64,000 nucleotides of DNA from Corynebacterium aquatimens (GTDB lineage Bacteria > Actinomycetota > Actinomycetes > Mycobacteriales > Mycobacteriaceae): assembly GCF_030408395.1 (NCBI RefSeq), contig NZ_CP046980.1:2418001-2482000 (forward strand). Reading direction: 5' to 3'. Shown piece by piece: positions 28,724-38,182 of this stretch. The position numbers and the translations under genes were made by a program. How positions within the stretch are numbered: position 1 is the stretch's first letter; each line of letters opens with the position of its first letter. The notes under the pieces were generated by a model that saw nothing but the letters and a program-made list of their open reading frames with translations, was not told the DNA's origin and made no database searches.

Positions 28724-30169
28724 CGCCATATTGACAAATCGTGAGTAGTGCAGCTGGTGCGCTACTGCGATGGTGTCGATCGGGCCGCCGCGATGCTTGG
28801 CGACGATGATGTCGGCCTCACCGGCACGCTCGTTGTCGCGATCCTGCGAATCGGGTCGGTACAGCAGCATGACAATATCGGCATCCTGCTCAAGCGACCC
28901 CGATTCACGAAGGTCCGCCAACTGCGGACGCTTATCCGTTCGGGCCTCAGGCCCACGGTTGAGCTGGGAGATCGCAATAACGGGGACTTCCAGCTCCTTT
29001 GCCAATAGTTTCAGCTGGCGGGAGAACTCTGCGACTTCCTGTTGACGAGACTCCACCTTGCGGCCGGAACTCATCAGCTGAAGGTAGTCGAGAACCACAA
29101 AATCTAGCCCGTGCTGCTGTTTGATCTTGCGCGCTTTCGAGCGGATTTCCAGCATGGTCAGGTTCGGCGAATCATCAATAAAGATCGGTGCATCCTGGAT
29201 TTCCCGAAGCCGGTTAGTCAGCTTCTCCCAGTCGTGCTCTTCCATTTGGCCCGAACGCATCGCGGATAGCTTGATCTCCGTCTCAGCAGACAAAAGACGC
29301 ATCACAATCTCGGACGAACTCATTTCCAGCGAAAAGATCGCAGAAATCTTGCCATTGTGGATTGAGGCAGAACGCACAAAGTCCAACGCCAACGTCGACT
29401 TACCCACACCAGGTCGCGCAGCGATGATCACCATCTGCCCAGCGTGCAAGCCATTAGTCAGGCGATCGAGGTCGATGAAGCCGGTTGGGATCCCGGACTG
29501 TAACCCCCCGTCGCGCTCATAGGCTGCGATCTCATCCATCGTGGGCTGGATCAGCTGTTCCAGGATCTGATAATCCTCCGCGCCCTGTCGGTGGGCCACG
29601 GCGAAGACCTCTTGCTGGGCGCGGTCCACCAGACCCTCGATCTCCATGCCTTCTTCGCCCTCATACCCCAGCTGGACAACGCGAGTTCCCGCGTCCACGA
29701 GTTGGCGTAGCGTTGATTTCTCCGCGACGATCTCCGCGTAATAGCGGGCATTGGCAGCGGTGGGCACCTCCGAGATCAGCGTCAGAAGGTAGGGAGCTCC
29801 CCCAACTCGTTCAAGCTGGTTTAGCCTGTCCAGGCGGCCATTGACAATCACGGCGTCAATGGAAGAGCCCTGCGCGTACAAGTCCAAAATGGCCTGGTAC
29901 ACCAGCTGGTGCGCGGGGTAGTAGAAATCCTCCGGACGCAGCTCATCAATCACCTCTACTACCGTGTTGGGGCTTAGAAGCATCGAGCCAATCACGCCCT
30001 GTTCCGCGCGAAGGTCATGCGGCGGCTGACGGTACTCCTGCAATCCCGCCCCGACGGTGCTGCGCGACGCATGGTTGTGCACCGGAGCCCTGCCTTCGGT
30101 GCTTCCGCCATCGGCAGCGCCGTCATCAAAGCTTCCGTAGCCATCCCCTACTGCGCTTGGCTCGGTCAT
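28715..30169 (-). CDS. dnaB: Replicative DNA helicase DnaB
   Basis: 484 aa hexameric helicase that unwinds DNA at the fork. The N-terminal domain (PPHDLRAEQGVIGSMLLSPN, residues 50-150) is followed by the RecA-like motor: Walker A IIAARPGVGKSTLALD near 240, Walker B-like DFVVLDYLQLM near 345, and DLRESGSLEQDADIVMLLYR near 430. No intein. GAGGAGG precedes the ATG. The preceding intergenic DNA carries a DnaA-box cluster. Confidence 0.96.
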   Translation of the reverse strand: MTEPSAVGDGYGSFDDGAADGGSTEGRAPVHNHASRSTVGAGLQEYRQPPHDLRAEQGVIGSMLLSPNTVVEVIDELRPEDFYYPAHQLVYQAILDLYAQGSSIDAVIVNGRLDRLNQLERVGGAPYLLTLISEVPTAANARYYAEIVAEKSTLRQLVDAGTRVVQLGYEGEEGMEIEGLVDRAQQEVFAVAHRQGAEDYQILEQLIQPTMDEIAAYERDGGLQSGIPTGFIDLDRLTNGLHAGQMVIIAARPGVGKSTLALDFVRSASIHNGKISAIFSLEMSSSEIVMRLLSAETEIKLSAMRSGQMEEHDWEKLTNRLREIQDAPIFIDDSPNLTMLEIRSKARKIKQQHGLDFVVLDYLQLMSSGRKVESRQQEVAEFSRQLKLLAKELEVPVIAISQLNRGPEARTDKRPQLADLRESGSLEQDADIVMLLYRPDSQDRDNERAGEADIIVAKHRGGPIDTIAVAHQLHYSRFVNMARG

Positions 30170-30245
30170 GGTGCCTCCTCAATCAGTCCCGTCGCACTAA
30201 CCCTACTCGGCGGCACGACACGAAGCTGCTAACAGCTTTACACCC

Positions 30246-30535
30246 TGTGGATAACTCAATGGTTTACCCACAGGCGCGGATTCATAAGGTTACAGCTAGG
30301 TTTCGAAAAGTGATCCCGAGGGTTTCCGCAGGCCAGATCCAAACACGCTGGTAGAGGAAATTCCACCGAATTTTCCACATGTCCACAGGCTGTCCTACAT
30401 CGTGTCTACCTGCAATTACATACTGCTGTTACTGGTGTGACTAACAGTTATCCACAAGTTATCCACAGGGGAGGTGGGGGTGTGTGAAAGTTCTCCAGCG
30501 TTTACGCACTTCTATCCACAGCTACCTGTGGATAA
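30246..30535. promoter_or_regulatory. Cluster of DnaA boxes upstream of dnaB
   Basis: Four perfect DnaA boxes (TTATCCACA or complement) at 30246-30254, 30448-30456, 30459-30467 and 30527-30535, plus one-mismatch boxes at 30264-30272, 30371-30379 and 30512-30520. They fill the 381-bp gap between dnaB and a secreted protease. No coding region fits here. It may be a DnaA-titrating or DnaA-responsive site. Confidence 0.75.
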
Positions 30536-30550
30536 CTTTCTGAAATCTGC

Positions 30551-31327
30551 TTACTTGATTTTCGAAGGAAGTGGCAATGCCGCGTCAGCGTAACTTTCAA
30601 ACGGCGTCGCGCCGCCATCGTGGATGCCCACGATGTATGCCTTTCCGTCGCCGCCAATGACGTAGACAGGTGAGCCGGAATCACCCGGAATGGAGAAGGT
30701 GAAAGAGAAGATTTCACCGGTTTTAACATTCACTTTCCACACGGGGCCACAGGTCCGTCCGGTCCTTCCCCCGTCTTTGCAGACAATCTGGCCTGGGCGG
30801 ACAGCAGTAACCGGCATCCTGCCCCCGATAGCAATGGGACGATTCACCGCAGCCAAGGCATCGTTGATCGGCTTCTCCAAATTCTTGTCTAGTTTATGCA
30901 GCGTAACTCGGCCGCCCCGGGCCCAATCCTTTACGTCAACACCAGGGTCGAGCCTGAACCAACCGGCATCGCGGAACGGTGCACCGGCCACGCGCTTACC
31001 CTGAAGATCCCACCCAGAATCCCGCATGTCACTGGCAATCACGGTCCGGTCATCGGGCCCAAGAATCTTCACTGTCCGCTTTGCTCCCTGCGGGGACAGG
31101 CAATGACCAGCGGTAATCCCATACTTCACACCCGCGCGCTCCACGACGGAATTCAAGGTGCAGTAGACAAACGTGCCGTCGGCACGCACAAGCTTCATGC
31201 GGTCACCATGGTAGATTTCCGCCGCGGAAGCTGCGGGCGCAACTGCAACCGTCGCGCATAATGCGGCCGCACAGGCGCCAACAGAAGTGCGCGAAATCCA
31301 TCGCGCGAGGAAAGAACGTGTGATCAC
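30551..31327 (-). CDS. Secreted trypsin-like serine protease
   Basis: 258 aa. The signal peptide ends near APAASAA. Triad of the S1 fold: His in YGITAGHC near residue 74, Asp candidate in FRDAGWFRLDPG near 120, Ser in IPGDSGSPVYV near 220. Cys pairs (YCTLNS / GHC, VCKDG / RTCGP) could form disulfides. The GTG at 31327 is 8 nt behind CATAAT, suggesting leaderless initiation; a TTG at 31336 is in frame. Target proteins unknown. Confidence 0.82.
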   Translation of the reverse strand: MITRSFLARWISRTSVGACAAALCATVAVAPAASAAEIYHGDRMKLVRADGTFVYCTLNSVVERAGVKYGITAGHCLSPQGAKRTVKILGPDDRTVIASDMRDSGWDLQGKRVAGAPFRDAGWFRLDPGVDVKDWARGGRVTLHKLDKNLEKPINDALAAVNRPIAIGGRMPVTAVRPGQIVCKDGGRTGRTCGPVWKVNVKTGEIFSFTFSIPGDSGSPVYVIGGDGKAYIVGIHDGGATPFESYADAALPLPSKIK

Positions 31328-31433
31328 GGGGACCAATTATGTACCCATTCCTATGTCGTGACAAATGAAAACGGGCCCCACTCCTCACAAGTGGAACCCG
31401 CTCACTAAAAATGCTGTTGTCTATAAAATCTTT

Positions 31434-31444
31434 CGTCGATAAGC
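31434..31444 (-). repeat. 11-mer GCTTATCGACG (complement), intergenic
   Basis: Downstream of rplI, in the gap before the protease start. Non-coding copy. Confidence 0.9.
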
Positions 31445-31460
31445 GTGTGCTTAAAAAGCC

Positions 31461-31913
31461 TTACGCTCCAACGACCTCAAAGTTGATCTTGCCCTCAACC
31501 TCATCGTGGAGGTTGACCTTGACCTGGTATCCACCAGTAGAGGTGACCAGGCCCTTCGGAAGGACCACGCGGCGCTTGTCCAAAGCCGGGCCACCAGCAG
31601 CCTGAACTGCGTCGACGATGTCGCCGGTCTTCACGGAACCGAACAGCTTACCCTTGTCAGAAGTGCGAACCTTCACGGTCACACCCTTGAGCTGGTCAAG
31701 CTGATCACGCAGCTCCTTTGCGTGCTCCAAGTCGCGCACAGAACGCTGCTCCTGTGCACGCTTAATGTCTTCAATCTGCTTCTCTGCGCCGCGGGTAGCC
31801 GGGATAGCAAGTCCGCGCGGGAGGAGAAGGTTACGTCCGTAGCCGCCCTTGACCTCGACGATGTCGCCGGGTTCTCCAAGGTTCTCAACGGCAGCGGTGA
31901 GGATCAGCTTCAT
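31461..31913 (-). CDS. rplI: 50S ribosomal protein L9
   Basis: 150 aa: N-terminal RNA-binding domain (KLILTAAVENLGEPGDIVEVKGGYGRNLLLPRGLAI), a long central helix, and a C-terminal domain starting near residue 90. Usual length and signature. Third gene of rpsF-ssb-rplI; the usual rpsR between ssb and rplI is missing, as in corynebacteria. Confidence 0.97.
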   Translation of the reverse strand: MKLILTAAVENLGEPGDIVEVKGGYGRNLLLPRGLAIPATRGAEKQIEDIKRAQEQRSVRDLEHAKELRDQLDQLKGVTVKVRTSDKGKLFGSVKTGDIVDAVQAAGGPALDKRRVVLPKGLVTSTGGYQVKVNLHDEVEGKINFEVVGA

Positions 31914-31982
31914 GAATGCTTACCCTTTACCTTTCCATTGTGGTGAGTTAGTAGCTAGAGACTTTTTAAAAGATCTGGGCGT

Positions 31983-32639
31983 TTAGAACGGGGGCTCGTC
32001 GTCGCTGCCGTCAAACCCGCCAACCTGCGGGGCAGAGTTCCACGGGTCATTATCGACCGGCTGGTTCTGCTGGCTCTGCTGGCGCTGGTTCTGCTGATTT
32101 TGATCGTTTCCACCCTGGTAGCTCATGTTGCCAAAGCCACCCTGGTTGGAGGGCTGGTTCTGGCCACCCTGGCCGAAACCACCTTGGTTAGAGGGCTGAT
32201 TGCCCTGGCCACCCTGGTTGTAGTTTCCGCCGCCGGAGTTCTGGTTGTTGTAACCACCAGAGTTGTTATCGCGCGCAACGCGGTTGACGTTGGCGGTGGC
32301 GTACTTCAGGGACGGACCGACTTCATCAACCTCAACCTCAAACACCGTGCGGCTTTCGCCCTCGCGGTTGTTGTAGGAGCGCTGCTTCAATCGGCCGTTG
32401 ACAATCACGCGCATGCCCTTCTTCAGGGACTCTGCGACGTTCTCAGCAGTACTGCGCCACACGCTGCAGGACAGGAACAAAGCTTCGCCGTCTTCCCACT
32501 GTCCGGAATCGCGGTTGAATGTCCGCGGGGTGGAAGCAACGCGGAAGTTCGCTACAGCTGCGCCGTTGGCAGTGAAGCGGAGTTCCGGGTCTGCAACCAA
32601 GTTTCCAACAACGGTGATGGGGGTGTCGCCTTGAGCCAT
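31983..32639 (-). CDS. ssb: Single-stranded DNA-binding protein
   Basis: 218 aa. OB fold in residues 1-112 ([29 protein letters not shown]), then a Gly/Asn/Gln-rich disordered linker with repeats such as [14 protein letters not shown], and the acidic tip DGSDDEPPF that recruits repair and replication partners. The linker is longer than in E. coli SSB. Cotranscribed with rpsF. Confidence 0.97.
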   Translation of the reverse strand: MAQGDTPITVVGNLVADPELRFTANGAAVANFRVASTPRTFNRDSGQWEDGEALFLSCSVWRSTAENVAESLKKGMRVIVNGRLKQRSYNNREGESRTVFEVEVDEVGPSLKYATANVNRVARDNNSGGYNNQNSGGGNYNQGGQGNQPSNQGGFGQGGQNQPSNQGGFGNMSYQGGNDQNQQNQRQQSQQNQPVDNDPWNSAPQVGGFDGSDDEPPF

Positions 32640-32727
32640 GGGTCTACGTCCTTTACGTGTGAGACATCTTCGATGAGTGTGGTACCCGCAATTATGCCGG
32701 GATCTGCTCTAAAAAGTCGTGCAAGGA

Positions 32728-33018
32728 TTACTTGTTGTCAGTTCGTAGAACCTTGGTGCGAAGGATCGAGTCGCTCAGGTTGAGGCGACGGTCCAGTTCG
32801 AGGACGGTCTCCGACGTGCAGTCAAGGTTGACTACCGCGTAAACGCCTTCTTCCTTCTTGTCGATCGGGTATGCAAGACGACGCTTGCCCCATACATCGA
32901 CGTTTTCCACCTTGCCGTTGTCATTCCGGACGATCTCTAGGAACTTGTCCAGTGACGGGGCAACGGTGCGTTCATCCTGCGACGGATCGAGGATGATCAT
33001 TACTTCGTAGTGACGCAC
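32728..33018 (-). CDS. rpsF: 30S ribosomal protein S6
   Basis: 96 aa ([16 protein letters not shown]..., [19 protein letters not shown]). GTG at 33018 gives the usual length and has AGGAGG about 11 nt upstream; an ATG at 33027 would sit too close to that site. Leads the operon rpsF-ssb-rplI. Confidence 0.95.
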   Translation of the reverse strand: MRHYEVMIILDPSQDERTVAPSLDKFLEIVRNDNGKVENVDVWGKRRLAYPIDKKEEGVYAVVNLDCTSETVLELDRRLNLSDSILRTKVLRTDNK

Positions 33019-33052
33019 GGACCTCATCACCTCCTATGGTCTATTGGTTTCG

Positions 33053-33073
33053 GCCACCGCCCGTTGCGGTGGC
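33053..33073 (-). promoter_or_regulatory. Hairpin in the rpsF leader
   Basis: GCCACCGC, loop AACGG, GCGGTGGC on the minus strand, 35 nt upstream of the rpsF start. Its place and C/G-rich loop suggest an S6-type autoregulatory leader, but I cannot confirm the consensus fold. Confidence 0.4.
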
Positions 33074-33285
33074 AGGAGGGTCGCTTGGCGTCAAGCAACC
33101 CCTACAACCTACCCCACGAGGCGCTGAGCACGAAATTTGCACCCGCGTTCCCCCTTTTCTGCCCCGCCCCGCCGGGCCACTCCTGACGATGCTGACACCT
33201 TCCGAAAGCCGACCTGGCGTTTTAGGGTCGCGCAAGGGCCGAAATGGTCATCATCGTCAGCCGCCCCCTTTTTGCCCTGCCGCGA

Positions 33286-33480
33286 TCACCCGGCGGGATT
33301 AGGCACGGCTACGAAGACCGCCAGAAACACCGGCAGGAACGTCATGAAGATGAACGCCGCCAGGCCCAGGCCTACTGAGAGGGCAAGGGGCTTTCGCTTG
33401 ACGACGGAGAAGAAGCACGCTGCGAAGAGTCCAAATCCGATGAAGATGGATGCGATTCCGGCGATGGTTGTTGCTCCCAT
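33286..33480 (-). CDS. 64-residue two-helix membrane protein overlapping the GT87 gene
   Basis: GATTIAGIASIFIGFGLFAAC, then FSVVKRKPLALSVGLGLAAF and IFMTFLPVFLAVFVAV: two TM helices with a basic loop. AAGGAGG lies 9 nt before the ATG, a very strong ribosome-binding site. It overlaps the last 109 bp of the upstream GT87 gene in another frame, where that gene encodes only a Ser/Pro-rich tail. Not recognised. Confidence 0.7.
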   Translation of the reverse strand: MGATTIAGIASIFIGFGLFAACFFSVVKRKPLALSVGLGLAAFIFMTFLPVFLAVFVAVPNPAG

Positions 33481-35006
33481 CGTGTGTTCACCTCCTTGGT
33501 GCGTTCTGTAACCGGCACCCACCCGTTGTCCCGGGTTACTTCCAGCCACTGCTCCGGGGTGGTCAGCAGCGGATCGTGGCCGTTGTGCGCGTCGTAGACC
33601 TTGTCCGGCTTCTTGCCAAACATCTGCATAATCACTAGCACCATGATGGCGATGATGAAGCCGTCGCGAAGCGCGATTGCTAGGTTGAGCAGTTCACCTG
33701 GTGCGCCCTTGTTGTCCACACCCAGCATGTGCCACATGAGGATGGGCCACACGAGCATGTCGAAGAATCCCCAGGTGAAGATGAGGCGCCAGTTCGGCAG
33801 TGCCAGAACAGCCGGCACGACGAGCCACAGGGAGTACTGGGGGCTCCACACCTTATTGAAGAGCAGGAAGAACGCGACGATAAGGAACACCAGCTCCGCT
33901 ACTCGCGGCGTTCGTTCGGCTACGAGGCCCATGACCAAAATCGCGACGCAGGCGCCCGCGAAAAGCGCCAAGCTCACCATGTTGAGGACCTTCGGTTCCC
34001 CGCCCGAGGCCACGTCGGCCGGGAAGCCGGGCCAGCCAGTCAGGCGCGACCAGAACGCATAAATGGTGGTCCACTCCCAGCCGCGCTCCGTGTTAAGGCG
34101 ACGGAACTCGTTCCAGGCATCGTAGTTGCGCATCATGATCGGCACGTTGACCACCAGCCACACAATCACCGCAGACGCCAGCATCTTCAAAAACGGCGCG
34201 AACTTCTTCTTGCGGATCGCCAGAACTAGGTACGCCCCCAGCGCGAACAGCGGCCACATTTTAAACGCAGTGCCCAGACCAATGAGGGCGCCGGCGAGCC
34301 AGAACTTCTTATTGCGCGCCGCCAGCAGCGCGGCGGTGAGGAAGAACACGGTCGGGATATCCCAGTTGGTGAACGCGTGAACGATCACAATCGGCGATGC
34401 CACCACCAGGATCGTGTCCCAGATTCGGTTGCCTGCTAGTTCCGCGACCATTCGCGCAGCAGCGACCCACAGGATCGACATGACCAGCGCCGTGAGGAAG
34501 AAGTACCAACCAACTTCAGGCAGAAGCTTATCGACGATCCCATAGGTAGCGTGCGCAATCTTGCCCATCAGGCCTTGGAACATCCCGGCCAAAACCGGGT
34601 ATTCCATGTACCGTGTGACGCCTTCTTCTTCCCACGTCCAGTCATAGACAAAACCGGGTTGGTCAAGTCCGCGGGCACCGTAGAGAGGAACGATGTCGTT
34701 GTAGCAGAACGACGTCAGCTGGCGGTTTCCATCCCAGTTGAGCTGCAGGACGCCATTATCATCCGGTCTGCCCAACGCGCAGTTGGATTTCGACAAAACG
34801 CCGAACGCCAAGAACACCCACGCCACGGAGAGGATCGCCCGCAGCGGTGTCCACCACCGGCCACGTCCAATCTGGGCAAAGCGGCCCATCGGCCCGCCCA
34901 AGAAGTTCACAACGTCGCGGGCGATCGGCTCAGTGTGCGCGGGCTGCACTCTGTTCGCAGGATCCGGCCATACACCGCCCCGGGAAGACTCAACTTTCGT
35001 GCTCAA
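33372..35006 (-). CDS. GT87 (DUF2029) membrane mannosyl/glycosyltransferase
   Basis: 544 aa with about eleven TM helices. Family features include the early extracytoplasmic acidic stretch CYNDIVPLYGARGLDQPGFVYDWTWEEEGVTRYMEYPV, NWDIPTVFFLTAALLAA and FKMWPLFALGAYLVLA. GT87 enzymes use polyprenyl-phosphate sugars to build mannan-type envelope glycans. The TTG at 35006 has AAGGA upstream. The order class A PBP - GT87 - rpsF is shared with mycobacteria (Rv0050-Rv0051-Rv0053). The last 45 residues are Ser/Pro-rich. Confidence 0.82.
   Translation of the reverse strand: MSTKVESSRGGVWPDPANRVQPAHTEPIARDVVNFLGGPMGRFAQIGRGRWWTPLRAILSVAWVFLAFGVLSKSNCALGRPDDNGVLQLNWDGNRQLTSFCYNDIVPLYGARGLDQPGFVYDWTWEEEGVTRYMEYPVLAGMFQGLMGKIAHATYGIVDKLLPEVGWYFFLTALVMSILWVAAARMVAELAGNRIWDTILVVASPIVIVHAFTNWDIPTVFFLTAALLAARNKKFWLAGALIGLGTAFKMWPLFALGAYLVLAIRKKKFAPFLKMLASAVIVWLVVNVPIMMRNYDAWNEFRRLNTERGWEWTTIYAFWSRLTGWPGFPADVASGGEPKVLNMVSLALFAGACVAILVMGLVAERTPRVAELVFLIVAFFLLFNKVWSPQYSLWLVVPAVLALPNWRLIFTWGFFDMLVWPILMWHMLGVDNKGAPGELLNLAIALRDGFIIAIMVLVIMQMFGKKPDKVYDAHNGHDPLLTTPEQWLEVTRDNGWVPVTERTKEVNTRWEQQPSPESHPSSSDLDSSQRASSPSSSESPLPSQ
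34526..34536 (+). repeat. 11-mer GCTTATCGACG
   Basis: In the GT87 gene; on the gene strand GTC GAT AAG CTT. Confidence 0.85.
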
Positions 35007-35044
35007 CTGTGTTCCTTCATTCTCAGCAAGTACCTGGCAGATTG

Positions 35045-37684
35045 TTACTGCAGGAAGTCTGGGATCTCAATTCGCGGGATCGGTGCTGGTGGCGGTGCCG
35101 CCGGGGCCGGAGCCGGTGCCGGAGGCGGTGGGGCCGGCGCTGGGGCAGGTGCAGGTGCTGGTGCTGGCGCAACCGGTTCCGGTTCCGGTGCTGCTTCCTG
35201 AACCGGAGCGTAGTTCTGCTGACCCTGGTAGCTGTTGCCGTAGCCCAAGCCATATCCGGTGCCGCCGCCGTACGTTCCGCCGGTGTACGCGCCGACTCCG
35301 AAGTCGACCGGGACTGCCTCCGGGAAGTTAGCAAAATCTTTCTCTGCCAAAGCGGTGTCCAAAACCTGTTTCCAAATCGCGGTCGGGGACATCGATCCGT
35401 ACATCACGCCACCGTAGGAATTGAAGATCGCCGAGGTGTTGTCCGCGGTACCCACCCAGACGGCAACAGCGAGCTGCGGTGTGCCGCCGATCATCCAGGC
35501 GTCCTTGTTCTGGCCGGTGTCGCCCAACTGGGCGGTACCAGTCTTGGCCACTGACGGACGGCCACCCGCAAGGGCGCCGTTTGACCATCCCGCGATGGGC
35601 TGCATCGCGGTCAGCACGTTGTCTGCCACTTGGGCGGAGACCCTGCGTTCGGTGTACTTCTGGTCGAACTGGTACAGGACCTCACCGTCGGCGGAGGTCA
35701 CCTTGGACACAAAGTGCGTCGGGTGGTAAACGCCTCGGTTGATCAGCGTGGACACACCAGTGGCCATATCAATCACGCGGGATTGGTACTGGCCCAGGAT
35801 GATGCCGTCGAATGGTTGATTACCGTTTTCCGTCAGTGTCTTTGGAATGTTCGGCAAAGACTTCGCCACACCCAACGCGTGCGCCATATCGGCGGTGTCT
35901 TGGGTGGTGTTATCCAGATCGGACTGGAGGCGAATAAATGACGTGTTGTAGGAGTTCTTCAGCGCCTCGGCCACCGAGGTCACGCCCGCCTGGGCCCCAC
36001 CGTCGTTAAAAATCGTCGTTCCACCGGGCAGAGTAACCGGGGCGGAGTCGTAGCCTGCGGAAAGCGGAATGCCTTGCTGCAAAGCCGCAGCAACACCGAA
36101 GATCTTGAACGTTGAACCCGTCTGCAGACCAGAGTTTGCGTAGTCCCAGCCACTCGCGTCGTCACCGCCGTAGTAGCCGCGCACTGCGCCCGTTCCTGGC
36201 TCAATAGCCACAACGCCGGTGCGGGCATCCTCCTGCAGGATCGACAGCTGATCACGGGCAGTGTCCAGGATCGCCTTCTGAACAAACGGGTCAATGGTCG
36301 TGGTGACTTGGAGACCACGGTTGGTCACGTCTTCTTCAGAAATCCCGATCTTGGCCAACTCATCGATGACCTGGTTCTTAATCAAACCGTTCGCACCGGT
36401 GGCCTCGGTGTAAGCGGAGTACGTCGCCGGGTCACGAGTCTTCGGGAACGCAGCCTTGGCGCGTTCTTCAGCGGATAACGTACCCATGGTCACCATGCCG
36501 TCGAGCACGTAGTTCCAGCGCTCTTGGGCGCCTGTCGGGTTATTCCACGGGTCCAGCTGGCTCGGCATCTGGATCAGACCAGCCAGCATTGCGCCTTCCT
36601 CCACGGTCAGCTTTGAGGCCGGCTTGTCAAAGTAGGCCTTCGCTGCCGCTTGGATGCCGTACGCATTTCGGCCGAAGTAGATGGTGTTTAAGTACCCCTC
36701 AAGGATCTGTTCCTTCGACCAGTTGTTGGTCATCTTGATCGAGTAGACCAACTCGTCGTACTTGCGCTTGTACGAGCGCTCGTTACCCACGATGGTGTTC
36801 TTGATGTACTGCTGAGTAATCGTCGATCCACCACCCGCGGACGCGTCACCTGTGACCTGACCGATCAAGGCACGACCAAAGCCGGTGAAGGAGAAACCTG
36901 AGTTCTCCCAGAACTCACGGTCTTCCGCAGCCAGAACTGCGTTTTGAACGTCCTTCGGAATCTGGTCAAGCTTCACCTGCTCACGATTGCCCTCCGCGGG
37001 CACGATGCGCGCGAGCTGCGTCTTACCATCACGGGCAAAGATGGTGGAAATCTGCGCGGTCTGAATCTCTCCGGGCTTGGGCAGCTCAGCGCGCACGTAG
37101 CTGAACCCGAAAACACCTAGCGGTGCGGCAATTACCAGCGCGATCGCCAAAATCGCCGCGAGGACCCACTGCATGGTTCTACGCCGCTTAGACACCGGCT
37201 TACGCACCTTGCGCGAGGCCGCCGTCTTCTTTGCAGCGTCCTTCGGGGTTGATGCAGGGGTCTTACTGTCAGCCTTAGGGTGTCCCTTCGCTGGAGCCGA
37301 GGAGTGCTTCCCCGGTGCAGCGGCAGGGCGAGTCTTGGCACCAGCTGCCGCCTTCGTGGGCTTCGCGGGCGTCGCAGGCTTCTTGGGCACAGTCGCTTTG
37401 GCTGCGCCCGCAGGCCGCTGGCCCTGTTTCTGGCCAGGCTTCGGAGCGGGCCGCTGGCCGGGCTTTTGGCCAGGCTTAGGTGCAGGCCGCTGACCAGGCT
37501 TAGGTGCAGGCTTCTGGCCAGGCTTCGGCGCAGGTTTTTGGCCCGGCGCGGGTCGTTTCGCGCTGGTGGGTTTGCCGTGGGGTTGCGGACGCTTACTGGA
37601 GCCCTGGGCGGGCCCCGGCGTGCGCGGCTTGTGCGGGCGGCGCTGTGGTGCGTCGCCTTCCCCGGGATCAGATCGATGTGTCAC
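35045..37684 (-). CDS. ponA1: Bifunctional class A penicillin-binding protein (PonA1 type)
   Basis: 879 aa. Cytosolic residues 1-165 are Lys/Pro/Gln/Ala-rich with degenerate PGQKPAPK repeats. One TM helix lies near 170-195. Glycosyltransferase domain GT51 (LAAEDREFWENSGFSFTGF, GGSTITQQYIKN, GYLNTIYFGRNAYGIQAAAKAYF) is at about 215-400. The transpeptidase has SxxK in TGSTFKIF, SYN in KNSYNTSF, and KTGTAQ. A Pro/Ala tail ends in PRIEIPDFLQ. It polymerises and cross-links peptidoglycan outside the membrane. Start GTG at 37684. Confidence 0.94.
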   Translation of the reverse strand: MTHRSDPGEGDAPQRRPHKPRTPGPAQGSSKRPQPHGKPTSAKRPAPGQKPAPKPGQKPAPKPGQRPAPKPGQKPGQRPAPKPGQKQGQRPAGAAKATVPKKPATPAKPTKAAAGAKTRPAAAPGKHSSAPAKGHPKADSKTPASTPKDAAKKTAASRKVRKPVSKRRRTMQWVLAAILAIALVIAAPLGVFGFSYVRAELPKPGEIQTAQISTIFARDGKTQLARIVPAEGNREQVKLDQIPKDVQNAVLAAEDREFWENSGFSFTGFGRALIGQVTGDASAGGGSTITQQYIKNTIVGNERSYKRKYDELVYSIKMTNNWSKEQILEGYLNTIYFGRNAYGIQAAAKAYFDKPASKLTVEEGAMLAGLIQMPSQLDPWNNPTGAQERWNYVLDGMVTMGTLSAEERAKAAFPKTRDPATYSAYTEATGANGLIKNQVIDELAKIGISEEDVTNRGLQVTTTIDPFVQKAILDTARDQLSILQEDARTGVVAIEPGTGAVRGYYGGDDASGWDYANSGLQTGSTFKIFGVAAALQQGIPLSAGYDSAPVTLPGGTTIFNDGGAQAGVTSVAEALKNSYNTSFIRLQSDLDNTTQDTADMAHALGVAKSLPNIPKTLTENGNQPFDGIILGQYQSRVIDMATGVSTLINRGVYHPTHFVSKVTSADGEVLYQFDQKYTERRVSAQVADNVLTAMQPIAGWSNGALAGGRPSVAKTGTAQLGDTGQNKDAWMIGGTPQLAVAVWVGTADNTSAIFNSYGGVMYGSMSPTAIWKQVLDTALAEKDFANFPEAVPVDFGVGAYTGGTYGGGTGYGLGYGNSYQGQQNYAPVQEAAPEPEPVAPAPAPAPAPAPAPPPPAPAPAPAAPPPAPIPRIEIPDFLQ

Positions 37685-37714
37685 CTATGTCAGCGTACTT
37701 CCCTTTGCCCGAAA

Positions 37715-38104
37715 TTACGTCACCGGCGCATCCTCTGCTACGGCGATGCCCTCCACCAACAGATGGTTCCAGCCGCAGGAGCGGCATACCTCGACGCGGT
37801 GGACGGTGATCGGCCCCACTTCGTCGATAAGTAAGGCGATCTCTTCGGCGCTGCGGGCGGTGTTGGATTTCCGTCCTAGGTTGTCGCTGTGAACCCACAA
37901 CACGTCGTGCATGTCGGATTCGCAGATCGGGCACCGCCGAGGGCTTTCTACGCCGTGGTACTTCGCGGCGGCTTTGAGCAGGAAGTCGGCGTCACACAGC
38001 TGTTCCCGGGGGATGCGGCCGGCGTGGTAATCCCGCAGGGTGGTGCGCCGGAGCCACTCGTGGGAGATCTCATGGGTGAGGCGAAACGTCGTTGCGCTAA
38101 GCAT
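37715..38104 (-). CDS. DUF5318-family zinc-ribbon-like protein
   Basis: 129 aa cytosolic protein with two Cys pairs, RRCPICESDMHDV near residue 58 and VCRSCGWNHLL near 108, suggesting a metal ribbon. The conserved pair DUF5318 - class A PBP is also seen in mycobacteria (Rv0049-Rv0050). TACAGT ends 6 nt before the ATG, so it is probably leaderless. Function unknown. Confidence 0.82.
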   Translation of the reverse strand: MLSATTFRLTHEISHEWLRRTTLRDYHAGRIPREQLCDADFLLKAAAKYHGVESPRRCPICESDMHDVLWVHSDNLGRKSNTARSAEEIALLIDEVGPITVHRVEVCRSCGWNHLLVEGIAVAEDAPVT

Positions 38105-38182
38105 CCCTCCACTGTACGAACATCGGACCCGAACATTGGTCCGCGGTGCACGGGAACCCCGTGGTGGATACTGTGTTTACTT

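Noticed and set aside
30246..30535. Chromosomal replication origin
   Set aside because: The DnaA boxes are convincing, but dnaA, dnaN and an obvious AT-rich unwinding element are missing. A regulatory or titration site is more likely.
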